A stretch of 64,000 nucleotides of DNA from an uncultured Clostridia bacterium (GTDB lineage: Bacteria > Bacillota > Clostridia > TANB77 > CAG-508), in contig OV788638.1 in NCBI GenBank assembly GCA_928721565.1, positions 248,001 to 312,000 on the forward strand, written 5' to 3'. The position numbers and the translations under genes were made by a program. The notes below the pieces were generated by a model. That model did no database searches. It saw only the letters and a program-made list of their open reading frames with translations, and had not been told where the DNA came from. Shown here one piece after another: positions 8,369 to 15,264 of the stretch. Position 1 is the first letter of the stretch, and the number at the start of each line of letters is the position of its first letter.

Positions 8369-9001
8369 TTAATCTTTTGCTAATGTTAATATTCCTATTT
8401 GTTTTCTATTTACTCCATTTTTTACTAGTGCCTTTGCACATTCATTTACTGTACTTCCAGTTGTATATATATCATCAAATAAGAGAATTTTTTTATCTTT
8501 TATTTTATAGCAATTTTTTGCTTTGTATGAATCTTTTGCATTCTCTTCTCGCTGTGCCTTATTTAATGTACTTTGTGGTACTGTGTTCTTGCATTTATAT
8601 AATATGTTATCTATTACAGGTACATCGAGTAATAATGCTATTTGTCTAGCAATTAATTCACTTTGATTATATCCTCTTTCTTTTTTTCTTTCATTACTTA
8701 TCGGTACTATCATTATTATATCATATATTTTTAATTTTTCAAAACTTTTTTGCATATTTTTTAAAAAATATGTAATTGTTTGGCAATAATATGGTTTTTC
8801 TTTGAATTTAAGATTTAATATTTGTTCTCTTATTAAATCTTTATATTTAAAAAAGTAATAATGTTTTTCAAAATATTTGCTTGTGTCGTTTTGGTAATCA
8901 TCTATTTCAAATGAGTATTCTTCTTTTAACTTATTATTACATTTATTACATAATGATTTGGTATTTAGTTTTCCACATATGCTACATACTTGTGGATACA
9001 T
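8369..9001 (-). CDS. comFC: ComFC-type phosphoribosyltransferase-like protein
   Basis: 210 residues. ComF proteins act with the ComFA helicase in DNA uptake, though some members serve unknown roles. An N-terminal zinc ribbon ('CSICGKLNTKSLCNKC', residues 6-21) precedes a phosphoribosyltransferase fold with 'RGYNQSELIARQIA' and the PRPP-binding loop 'ILLFDDIYTTGSTVNEC' near residue 170. Usual length for the family. No comFA is next to it; the competence role is therefore only a family inference. Confidence 0.85.
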   Translation of the reverse strand: MYPQVCSICGKLNTKSLCNKCNNKLKEEYSFEIDDYQNDTSKYFEKHYYFFKYKDLIREQILNLKFKEKPYYCQTITYFLKNMQKSFEKLKIYDIIMIVPISNERKKERGYNQSELIARQIALLLDVPVIDNILYKCKNTVPQSTLNKAQREENAKDSYKAKNCYKIKDKKILLFDDIYTTGSTVNECAKALVKNGVNRKQIGILTLAKD

Positions 9002-9109
9002 TAATTTTATTATTAAAGATAAAATATTATTTCCTCCTTTTTATTTGTTCTCACCAGATTTAAATTTTTGACTTCAAGTAGAAAATCTCAAAGGGCTAGC
9101 GGTTGTAGC

Positions 9110-9152
9110 TTTTTATATAATAGGAAAGTATCACTTTCCTATTATATAAAAA
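9110..9152. repeat. Perfect 19-bp palindrome with 5-base loop
   Basis: Left arm 9110-9128 and right arm 9134-9152 are perfectly complementary over 19 bp around the loop TATCA. It abuts a second perfect palindrome. It lacks a T-run of its own beyond the stem, so it is not a typical terminator. Confidence 0.85.
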
Positions 9153-9189
9153 TAATTATCCACTACATAAAACTTAGTGGATAATTATT
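9151..9189 (-). terminator. Perfect 15-bp hairpin, likely terminator of the ITPase gene
   Basis: Arms 9151-9165 and 9175-9189 are perfectly complementary over 15 bp with a 9-base loop. On the minus strand the stem runs into ATTTTTATA. It lies 8 bases after the stop of the gene at 9197. Confidence 0.75.
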
Positions 9190-9196
9190 AATACAT

Positions 9197-9715
9197 TCAC
9201 CATTTTTCTCCGTTCAAAAGACCCGCAAGAGCCATTCTAACACCTTGCCTTATGCTTTCTGTCCTTTCTGTTAATCCATGTGTTATAATTTCTAAGCCAT
9301 CTTTTTCCTTACCAAATATATTAGCAAATACAACATTTATGCTAGTCGCCTTTGCCTTGTCTATATATTTTGTTGGAATTTCAAATGCTTGGCTTATACC
9401 ACTGGATCTTTTTCCATGGTTATTTTCAATTAAAACAAATTGTATGTTATACCAGTTTTGGCTTAATTGAACTATACCACCTTCAACAGCAACTAAAAAA
9501 TCATACTGTTGTTTTCTCTCTTCTAATAAGCTCTTTAAGTTCTTTATCCGGTTTTGGGCACCTATTATAGTTGCCTCATTAATGGGTTGTCTTGGAACTT
9601 CTGATGAAGCGCTAACCATTTCAACATTAGTTTCTTCATCAAAATATTCCTTAAATGTTTCTTTCACTGCTTGTGTTTTCATTATGTTTTCTGTAGCCAC
9701 AAAGATATTTATCAT
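9197..9715 (-). CDS. Inosine/xanthosine triphosphatase, YjjX (DUF84) family
   Basis: 172 residues. Family members hydrolyse ITP and XTP, clearing deaminated purine nucleotides. The translation begins with the family's 'IFVATENIMKTQAVKETF' lead (compare VGSxNPVK..A), then 'EVPRQPINEATIIGAQNR', 'FLVAVEGGI', 'RSSGISQAFEIP' and the C-terminal 'TERTESIRQGVRMALAGLLN'. It covers the full domain. A housekeeping nucleotide-pool role fits but was inferred from family only. Confidence 0.8.
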   Translation of the reverse strand: MINIFVATENIMKTQAVKETFKEYFDEETNVEMVSASSEVPRQPINEATIIGAQNRIKNLKSLLEERKQQYDFLVAVEGGIVQLSQNWYNIQFVLIENNHGKRSSGISQAFEIPTKYIDKAKATSINVVFANIFGKEKDGLEIITHGLTERTESIRQGVRMALAGLLNGEKW

Positions 9716-9849
9716 TATGAGCTCACATCCCTTCTAAATTCATTTTTAAAGTGACAATTAAATTATACTATAGTTACATATTTATGTCAAGTGCAATAGA
9801 ATTTTGAATGGACAATATGTAAAAAAGTTATTTTTTTTCGTTTTTTCTA

Positions 9850-9878
9850 TTGACAAATTATAATAAAGATATTATAAT
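9850..9878 (+). promoter_or_regulatory. Promoter of tRNA-Leu
   Basis: TTGACA (9850-9855), 17-base spacer, TATAAT (9873-9878): perfect consensus, 37 bases before the tRNA. Confidence 0.8.
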
Positions 9879-9915
9879 AGTCATTGTCGTAAGACATTGC
9901 CAGATTATAACACAT

Positions 9916-10004
9916 GCAGATGTGGCGGAACTGGCAGACGCACAGGACTTAAAATCCTGCGGTGGTTAAACACCGTGCCGGTTCGATTCCGGCCATCTGC
10001 ACCA
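9916..10004 (+). tRNA. tRNA-Leu (anticodon TAA)
   Basis: Acceptor arms GCAGATG (9916-9922) and CATCTGC (9994-10000), long variable arm as in leucine tRNAs, T-loop TTCGATT, and encoded CCA at 10002-10004. The anticodon loop CTTAAAA gives TAA. A terminator follows. Its 3' end is duplicated at 10154-10173, marking it as a probable integration site. Confidence 0.95.
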
Positions 10005-10010
10005 AGAAAA

Positions 10011-10036
10011 AGATTATCATTAGATAATCTTTTTTA
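10011..10036 (+). terminator. Terminator of tRNA-Leu
   Basis: AGATTATC (10011-10018), loop ATTA, GATAATCT (10023-10030), then six Ts. The same hairpin with its flanks recurs at 11304-11348. Confidence 0.85.
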
Positions 10037-10043
10037 TTTTATA

Positions 10044-10173
10044 TAAACGTTCGGAATCGAAAAGGAAGTTGCCAAGCTTCGTGCTGGTCTGGAGCCAGCC
10101 GAAGCGTAGGTAAAAATAATCCTGCGGATTATTTTTCTGACGCGGCTTGTCGTATTCCGGCCATCTGCACCAA
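10044..10173. other. Hairpin-rich stretch ending in a copy of the tRNA-Leu 3' end
   Basis: Not coding as far as I can see. It holds an 11-bp perfect hairpin (10112-10122 with 10126-10136), a GC-rich imperfect hairpin (about 10075-10105), and at 10154-10173 a 20-base exact copy of the tRNA-Leu tail ATTCCGGCCATCTGCACCAA. It also shares AATCCTGCGG with the tRNA anticodon arm, while the part between is different. This looks like an attachment-site remnant. Confidence 0.6.
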
Positions 10174-10279
10174 TGACGTATCTGTTCGAACTTTTTAGAA
10201 CAGATGATATGAAAATCAATCAGTAAAATGGTTGATTTCTTTCTTTTGCAAAAAATCATCCTAAAATTACAATGAAAGG

Positions 10280-10566
10280 ATGGTGCTTGAAATGAAGATA
10301 ATTAAGCAAGAACTAGAATTTGAAGAATGTCTAAAACAACGCTCGGAATTTATATGTGAATTTTCTAAAGTTACTCCTACTTTTATCAATGGTAGTATAA
10401 TGTTTTATTTCAATTTTGCTGAAGATAACTCTGCTTTCAGTAGCTGTTAAGCCAGTAAAATTGCAAGTTAATTTTATAAATTTTAGCTCAGTGAGATAAA
10501 GGAAATGGAAACAACAGAACAAAATAAAGTTACATTGTATTTGTTTAATAATATAAAAGTTATCTA
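10280..10566 (+). pseudogene. Small ORF with in-frame stops, possible decayed gene
   Basis: An ATG at 10280 or 10292 (ribosome site AAAGGATGG favours 10292) opens a frame that stops at 10450 after 52 residues ('MKIIKQELEFEECLKQ...'). The same frame continues past three stops to 10566 with plausible coding sequence ('EIKEMETTEQNKVTLYLF'). It could be a real 52-residue protein or a degraded longer gene. No family is recognised. It lies in the accessory segment behind tRNA-Leu. Confidence 0.4.
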
Positions 10567-10727
10567 ATACACATTTAGCACAAAAAAATTCAAGTACAAA
10601 TATAAAAAATACTTGAAAAATCAGCTCAAAAATGATAAGATATTTATGTTAATTTCTTTTTAATCCTGTTTTTTAGATTAACATATAACTTCAATAGTAA
10701 AATTATTATTTTAAGGAGGAAAAACAA

Positions 10728-11096
10728 ATGTTAAGCGAAAAGAATCTTCGGGAAATCAAGGAATATGAGGAAGCTGGTATTGATGTTGTTGCCATAGGCA
10801 GTCATGGAACACTAGATTACTCTACTAAAGGCATGGGGGGCTGTGAATATTGCGACCAGTGTAGTGACTTTAGGTTACTTCCTGATCCTGATCCATTCGA
10901 TTGGTTCAGGAACGGCGATATGAAGGCAGTATGCCTTGAGGTTAATGGAGTAATTGAAGGCTCTCTTGAGAGACCTAGCGAATGGACTAATATTCGCAAA
11001 CCTCTCTACTGCCCTAAACTCGGTCGTGAACTGAGTGAAGAAGAAAAGAAAACAGCAGCTGAAAGTCTGAAATGGGCAAAAGAAATGATGAAGTGA
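10728..11096 (+). CDS. Hypothetical protein with Cys-rich motif, probably acquired
   Basis: 122 residues; ATG preceded by a strong AAGGAGG site. Not recognised. Near residue 38 there is 'CEYCDQC', which could bind metal, then a 'PDPDPFDWFRNGDMKAVC' segment and a later cysteine ('YCPK'); the C-terminus is helical and charged. It is on the opposite strand from the surrounding genes. Its base composition is visibly richer in G and C, with GGC, CGG and CTG codons that are rare nearby. These features and its place behind tRNA-Leu point to horizontal gain. Confidence 0.75.
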   Translation: MLSEKNLREIKEYEEAGIDVVAIGSHGTLDYSTKGMGGCEYCDQCSDFRLLPDPDPFDWFRNGDMKAVCLEVNGVIEGSLERPSEWTNIRKPLYCPKLGRELSEEEKKTAAESLKWAKEMMK

Positions 11097-11118
11097 AGAT
11101 AACTTTTCACATCGACAA

Positions 11119-11150
11119 GAGAGATGTTGCTTTATACAACATCTCTTTTA
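11119..11150 (+). terminator. Terminator after the 122-residue ORF
   Basis: AGAGATGTTG and CAACATCTCT pair over 10 bp with a TTTTA run following on the plus strand. Confidence 0.75.
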
Positions 11151-11303
11151 GTATAAATACTAACATTTCTTAATTATTATGTTAGTATAAAATTTTAAAT
11201 TTGTATTGCATTTTAGCAAAAATATGAGATACTTTAGTAAATTGATTAATATTTGTATCAATCGTTAAAGTTGTGAAAAAAGTTGTAGATATCTACGTTG
11301 TTC

Positions 11304-11348
11304 GCACCAAGAAAGATTATCATTAGATAATCTTTTTTTATTTTACAC
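11304..11348. repeat. Second copy of the tRNA-Leu end plus terminator
   Basis: GCACCAAGAAA followed by the AGATTATC-ATTA-GATAATCT hairpin and T-run matches 9999-10043 with two small indels and a few changes at the far end. The two copies bracket about 1.3 kb. The rest of the 11097-11490 gap holds the terminator at 11119, an imperfect TACTAACAT palindrome (about 11157-11185) and the hairpin at 11384; no gene is seen. Confidence 0.75.
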
Positions 11349-11383
11349 TATCATTAAAAGTGCTTAATAGCATATATATTACT

Positions 11384-11422
11384 AGAAAAACGATGGCTTA
11401 CCTATTAAGTCATCGTTTTTCT
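11384..11422 (-). terminator. Terminator downstream of rbgA
   Basis: AGAAAAACGATGGCTT and AAGTCATCGTTTTTCT pair over 16 positions with one mismatch or wobble. T-runs lie in both stems, so it may act in both directions. Confidence 0.7.
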
Positions 11423-11490
11423 AAAATTAAAGTTTTCCAAAAAAAATTACACACTTTACTTGACAAAGTCTAAAACTCCCCTTTATAAAT

Positions 11491-12402
11491 TTATCTTATC
11501 TTTTCCAAAGTTATTTTTCCTATTTTTCCACTTCTAAAATCATCTAAAATAATTCTTGAAGTTTTCTCATCATCTACATTCCCACCAGAAATTATTGCAC
11601 CTCTTCTTTTTCCTATAAGTTGCATAATTTCATATATATTCTCATTTTCTTCTTGATCTTGTTGTAATATTTCATTAACTTTTTCTTCATCCAAAGAATA
11701 TCTATCAATTAATTCTTGTCTATATTCTTTTAATAAAAATTTAGTTAAGTTATACGCCACCTCTGTCAATTCTAAAATTGTGTCTTTTATTGTTCCTGTA
11801 AATGCTAAATTAAGTGCTACTTCATTATTTTCAAATTTAGGCCATAGTACACCGGGAGTGTCCATAAGCTCAATTTCATTATTAATACGAATCCATTGTT
11901 TTTGAGTTGTTACTCCTGGTCTATTGGCAACACCAGCGGAATTTTTCTTTGCAATTCTATTTATAAATGAAGATTTACCTACATTAGGAATTCCAACAAC
12001 CATAACTCTTATTTTTCTTCCAATTCTGCCCTTGTCAGCATATGATTGATTCTCTTCTTGCATCGTTCTCTGGATCTGCCTTATTACTTCGTCTACTCCT
12101 TTTCCATTATTAGAATTTACTAATACCGCTTTATTTCCCTGTTTTTCAAAATATGTAGCCCATTTTTTATTATCCTTTTCATCTGATAAATCACATTTAT
12201 TTAATACTACTATTTTTTTCTTATTTTTAGTTATTTCTTTTATATCTGGATTTTGACTAGATATTGGTATTCTTGAGTCTAAAATTTCTACAACTATATC
12301 TATTAACTTTAAATCTTCCGTAATTTGTCTTCTAGTCTTTGCCATATGTCCCGGAAACCAGTTGATGGCGACTTTTGTCACCTCTTCTTTTTCATTATTC
12401 AT
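11491..12402 (-). CDS. rbgA: Ribosome biogenesis GTPase RbgA (YlqF)
   Basis: 303 residues. Circularly permuted GTPase that matures the 50S subunit. Motif order is the permuted one: G4 'VVLNKCDLSD' (about 70), then G1 'VGIPNVGKSSFINRI' (about 140), G2-like 'NRPGVTTQKQ', G3 'LMDTPGVLWPK'. The C-terminal ANTAR-like helical domain follows. The ATG at 12400-12402 is chosen over an in-frame GTG three codons earlier because AAAGGAAG lies eight bases before it. Full length. Confidence 0.93.
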   Translation of the reverse strand: MNNEKEEVTKVAINWFPGHMAKTRRQITEDLKLIDIVVEILDSRIPISSQNPDIKEITKNKKKIVVLNKCDLSDEKDNKKWATYFEKQGNKAVLVNSNNGKGVDEVIRQIQRTMQEENQSYADKGRIGRKIRVMVVGIPNVGKSSFINRIAKKNSAGVANRPGVTTQKQWIRINNEIELMDTPGVLWPKFENNEVALNLAFTGTIKDTILELTEVAYNLTKFLLKEYRQELIDRYSLDEEKVNEILQQDQEENENIYEIMQLIGKRRGAIISGGNVDDEKTSRIILDDFRSGKIGKITLEKIR

Positions 12403-12472
12403 TAATTTCACTTCCTTTATTTTATAATGAAAAATTTAAGCATGCCTATATTTATACATGCTTAATTTTATT

Positions 12473-12964
12473 TTAAAAGAATTTATATTCATTCTTATCT
12501 TCTCTTTGGTCTTTGGCTTTTAATTCTTCATCATATTTTTGATTCTTAAAATACCAATCTGTTTTTCCGTCAGATGGGTTAGCCTTTCTTCCCTTATCAG
12601 CTAACATATCCATTACGGCAAATAAAGCAAGTATTATTGCAATAGTATCAGATAATAAATTCATAGTTAAACTATTATTTAATGATGCTTGTCCTTGAAT
12701 TATTGGTATTATATTTGAAACAAAATGTTCTCCAAAATAAGCACCATATATTACTAAATACAACAATGATCCTACCATTACTCTTTTTATTATTAATACA
12801 ATACAAGGTATTGTTGCAAATGCAATTATAACCTCATATGTAAAATTATATGCCTCTAATCCTAACATGTCTATTGAATATTGTGTACACAATGCTACTA
12901 TTGCTCTAAAAATCCAAAACATTATTATGAATAATGCTATTAACCAGGTTGAAAAATTCTTCAT
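12473..12964 (-). CDS. Multi-pass membrane protein, unknown function
   Basis: 163 residues from ATG 12962-12964; the in-frame ATG five codons upstream is inside the GGAGGAAA ribosome site. About four hydrophobic segments fall between residues 5 and 125, followed by a charged cytoplasmic tail of about 40 residues ('NPSDGKTDWYFKNQKYDEEL...'). No family is recognised. It sits between the DUF1292 gene and rbgA, 76 bases after the former's end. Confidence 0.75.
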   Translation of the reverse strand: MKNFSTWLIALFIIMFWIFRAIVALCTQYSIDMLGLEAYNFTYEVIIAFATIPCIVLIIKRVMVGSLLYLVIYGAYFGEHFVSNIIPIIQGQASLNNSLTMNLLSDTIAIILALFAVMDMLADKGRKANPSDGKTDWYFKNQKYDEELKAKDQREDKNEYKFF

Positions 12965-12993
12965 ATAATTTTCCTCCATTCATAACTATATTA

Positions 12994-13034
12994 TTAAAAA
13001 ATGGGGTTGTAGAAATTAGATTCCACCCCCCAAC
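12994..13034 (-). terminator. Weak terminator-like hairpin after the DUF1292 gene
   Basis: On the minus strand a run of Gs (GGGGGTGGAA) can pair imperfectly with TTCTACAACCCC and is followed by ATTTTTTAA. Pairing includes bulges, so it is tentative. Confidence 0.45.
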
Positions 13035-13039
13035 ATTTC

Positions 13040-13339
13040 TTAGTCTTCATCTACAAAATTAAATTCGTCTTTATATTTTTCTTTAAATATTTCAAATACT
13101 TTATTTAGTATTTCTTCATCTTCAACTCCTACATATGATTCTTCTTCTGAATCATCATCAGTGTCTTCTAATTTTAATATTACTACTTCTCCTTCATCTT
13201 CTTCACCTTCACCAGTTATTGGTAATAATACTACATATTCTTCGTCATCTAATTCTACTAAATCTAAAAATTCAAATTGAACCTCATTTCCATCTTCATC
13301 ATTTAGAATTACTATATTATCTAATTCTTCGTTTTCCAT
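13040..13339 (-). CDS. DUF1292 protein (YrzB-like)
   Basis: 99 residues, strongly acidic. The beginning 'DNIVILNDEDGNEVQFEFLDLVELDDEEYVVLLP' is typical of DUF1292, whose role is unknown. Downstream of ruvX and ireB as in many Bacillota, where these genes are conserved neighbours. The C-terminal 'EILNKVFEIFKEKY' helix is also typical. Confidence 0.88.
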   Translation of the reverse strand: MENEELDNIVILNDEDGNEVQFEFLDLVELDDEEYVVLLPITGEGEEDEGEVVILKLEDTDDDSEEESYVGVEDEEILNKVFEIFKEKYKDEFNFVDED

Positions 13340-13400
13340 TACTTACTCCTTTCAAATTTTTTATATTTAATATAATACACTATTTTAATAATTTTGGCAA

Positions 13401-13820
13401 CTAATTTTTTATTTTATTTAGATATGTTTCTAAAATATATACTGCAGATATAGTATCTACTATATTTCTTTTTTTATTCTTGCCTACATCTAAGAAATTC
13501 ATCGTTTTATGTGCAGCTACTGTAGTCAATCTCTCATCAATTGTCTCTATTTTTAGCTTATTGTATTTACATTTTAATTTATGTATAAATTTCTCTGTTA
13601 TTTCTGTTCTCGCTGATGGAGTTCCATTCATATTTATTGGTTTTCCTATAACAATTGTATCAATTTCATATTGTTCTAATATTTCATCTAATCTTTTCAA
13701 AATTACTTTATCAGAACCACTGTTATGAATTGTTTCTAATCCTTGCACTGTTATATTTAATGCATCTGTTATTGCTATTCCTGTTCTTGCATCTCCATAG
13801 TCTATTCCCAATATTCGCAT
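13401..13820 (-). CDS. ruvX: Holliday junction resolvase-like RuvX (YqgF)
   Basis: 139 residues, RNase H-like fold. Opens with 'ILGIDYGDARTGIAITD' carrying the first catalytic aspartate; 'IVIGKPINMNGTPS' and 'ETIDERLTTVAAHKTM' follow, and 'VDTISAVYILETYL' holds the last acidic residue. The family is implicated in 16S rRNA 5'-end maturation as well as recombination. It overlaps nothing and begins 9 bases after ireB ends, clearly co-transcribed. Confidence 0.93.
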   Translation of the reverse strand: MRILGIDYGDARTGIAITDALNITVQGLETIHNSGSDKVILKRLDEILEQYEIDTIVIGKPINMNGTPSARTEITEKFIHKLKCKYNKLKIETIDERLTTVAAHKTMNFLDVGKNKKRNIVDTISAVYILETYLNKIKN

Positions 13821-13828
13821 ATTTACTC

Positions 13829-14083
13829 CTATTCTTCTAATCCAATATATTTTATAACCATACTCTCTAAAAGTTCATCTCTTTCTATTTGTCTTATCTT
13901 ATTTCTTGCATCTTTGTAACTTGTTATATATGTTGGATCTCCTGATAGTATATATCCAACTATTTGATTTATAGGATTATATCCTTTTTCCACCAATGCT
14001 GCATATACTTCCTTTAGAATTTCTTCTTTTTTGGCATTTTTTTCTTTTTCAAAACTAAAACTCATTGTTTTATCAAAATCCAT
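13829..14083 (-). CDS. ireB: IreB family regulatory phosphoprotein
   Basis: 84 residues. Known relatives are substrates of the PASTA Ser/Thr kinase IreK and affect cephalosporin resistance. The full family pattern is present: 'TMSFSFEKEKNAKKEEILKEVYAAL', 'GYNPINQIVGYILSGDPTYITSY' and 'ARNKIRQIERDELLE'. The N-terminal threonines near residue 6 correspond to the phosphorylated site in relatives. The usual upstream neighbour alaS is absent; the degenerate GGDEF gene occupies that place. Confidence 0.92.
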   Translation of the reverse strand: MDFDKTMSFSFEKEKNAKKEEILKEVYAALVEKGYNPINQIVGYILSGDPTYITSYKDARNKIRQIERDELLESMVIKYIGLEE

Positions 14084-14102
14084 AATTATATTACCTCCTT
14101 AT

Positions 14103-15245
14103 TTAAATACATGTAATATCATTTTCATTTTTATCAGCATTATCAACATATTGTTCCAGTTTTTTCAAAACTTCTTCCATTCCTGTTCCTTTGTAATATG
14201 TCGTTAATACAAAATTAAGTTTAGCTTTTACAACTTGTGGTGTTTCTTCCTTTTTCTTCTTTTTAGTTTTTCTATCTATTTGTTCAATTTCTACTTCATC
14301 TACATTATCGTTTTGTGGTAATGATATTTCTATTTTTTCTGCTTCATTTTTTACATCTGTTATGAATGTAATTACTGATTCAATATCAACTCCTGAAAAT
14401 ACTATTACAAACTTAGGTCCCATGTATCTTATATATAGATAATCTTTTGATATATTATTTTCTATATATTCACTTATATCCATTATAACTTGATTTCCTA
14501 ATTTTCTTGAATAATTATCATTTATTTCTTCTATGTTAGTTATTCTATACATACATACTGTAGATGTAGTATATTTATCAATTATTTTTTTACCTTCTCC
14601 ATATAAATATTCTTCTGAATATAGTCCTGTAAATAAGTCTTTTCTTACTATTGATTCCAATGTCTTTTGATGTACTACTGTTCTTAATACTGATACTATA
14701 TTTTCTTTTATTACTTCAAATATTGTAGTATCAATATTGTCAAAATCATGTGGAACACCACTTTCTATTATCCAATACCCAATATATACATTTTCTATAT
14801 ATATTGGAAAAAAGATTGCTGACTTTGCTCTTCCGAATTCCATTTCTTGATATGGTAATCGTTCATTGTCATTATTAACAGTTACATATTTAGGTGTAGC
14901 TGTTGCTATACTATCTTTAAAAATTGGAACATCTTGTAATTTACTTAATGTATTCCAATGTTTTGGATCAACATTAGAAGCTTTTACTTCATATTCAGCT
15001 CCATTAAACACAACTATTGTAGAATATTTTATTTCATATTTTTCAATTAGAATATTATTTATTTTTTGAATCTTTTCATCTACTGATGAACATTCTCCTA
15101 TTGTACTTAAGAAATCTTGTAACACCCTTAAATTATTAGCTTGTCTGCTTAAATTATTAAATTGTTGTATTTTTTTATGTATCGTTATATTATAAATTAG
15201 TAATACAATTATAATTGCAACTAATATTCCAACTATAAATATCAA
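14103..15245 (-). CDS. Membrane-anchored GAF plus degenerate GGDEF protein
   Basis: 380 residues, TTG start (15243-15245) with GGAGGGAG ahead of it. An N-terminal membrane helix (2-20) is followed by a GAF-like sensory domain (about 45-190) and a GGDEF-like domain (about 200-380). The latter keeps the entry motif 'DLFTGLYSEEYLYGEG' (compare DxLTGLxN) but the active loop reads 'RYMGPKFVIVF' in place of RxGGDEF, so c-di-GMP synthesis is very unlikely. A lysine-rich insert ('KTKKKKKEE') interrupts the C-terminal part. It lies 19 bases downstream of the CpaE/TadZ-like gene, so the two probably act together; a c-di-GMP receptor or signalling scaffold is my inference. Confidence 0.7.
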   Translation of the reverse strand: MIFIVGILVAIIIVLLIYNITIHKKIQQFNNLSRQANNLRVLQDFLSTIGECSSVDEKIQKINNILIEKYEIKYSTIVVFNGAEYEVKASNVDPKHWNTLSKLQDVPIFKDSIATATPKYVTVNNDNERLPYQEMEFGRAKSAIFFPIYIENVYIGYWIIESGVPHDFDNIDTTIFEVIKENIVSVLRTVVHQKTLESIVRKDLFTGLYSEEYLYGEGKKIIDKYTTSTVCMYRITNIEEINDNYSRKLGNQVIMDISEYIENNISKDYLYIRYMGPKFVIVFSGVDIESVITFITDVKNEAEKIEISLPQNDNVDEVEIEQIDRKTKKKKKEETPQVVKAKLNFVLTTYYKGTGMEEVLKKLEQYVDNADKNENDITCI

Positions 15246-15264
15246 CTTTCTTCTCCCTCCATTA

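Noticed and set aside
9070..9110. A stretch (CTCAAAGGGCTAGCGGTTGTAGC) resembling a CRISPR repeat or tracrRNA piece
   Set aside because: It occurs once, with no spaced copies or cas genes in the window.
10020..10259. Minus-strand open frames over the tRNA-Leu tail copy
   Set aside because: They cross hairpins and the tRNA-derived repeat and have no ribosome site or recognisable product.
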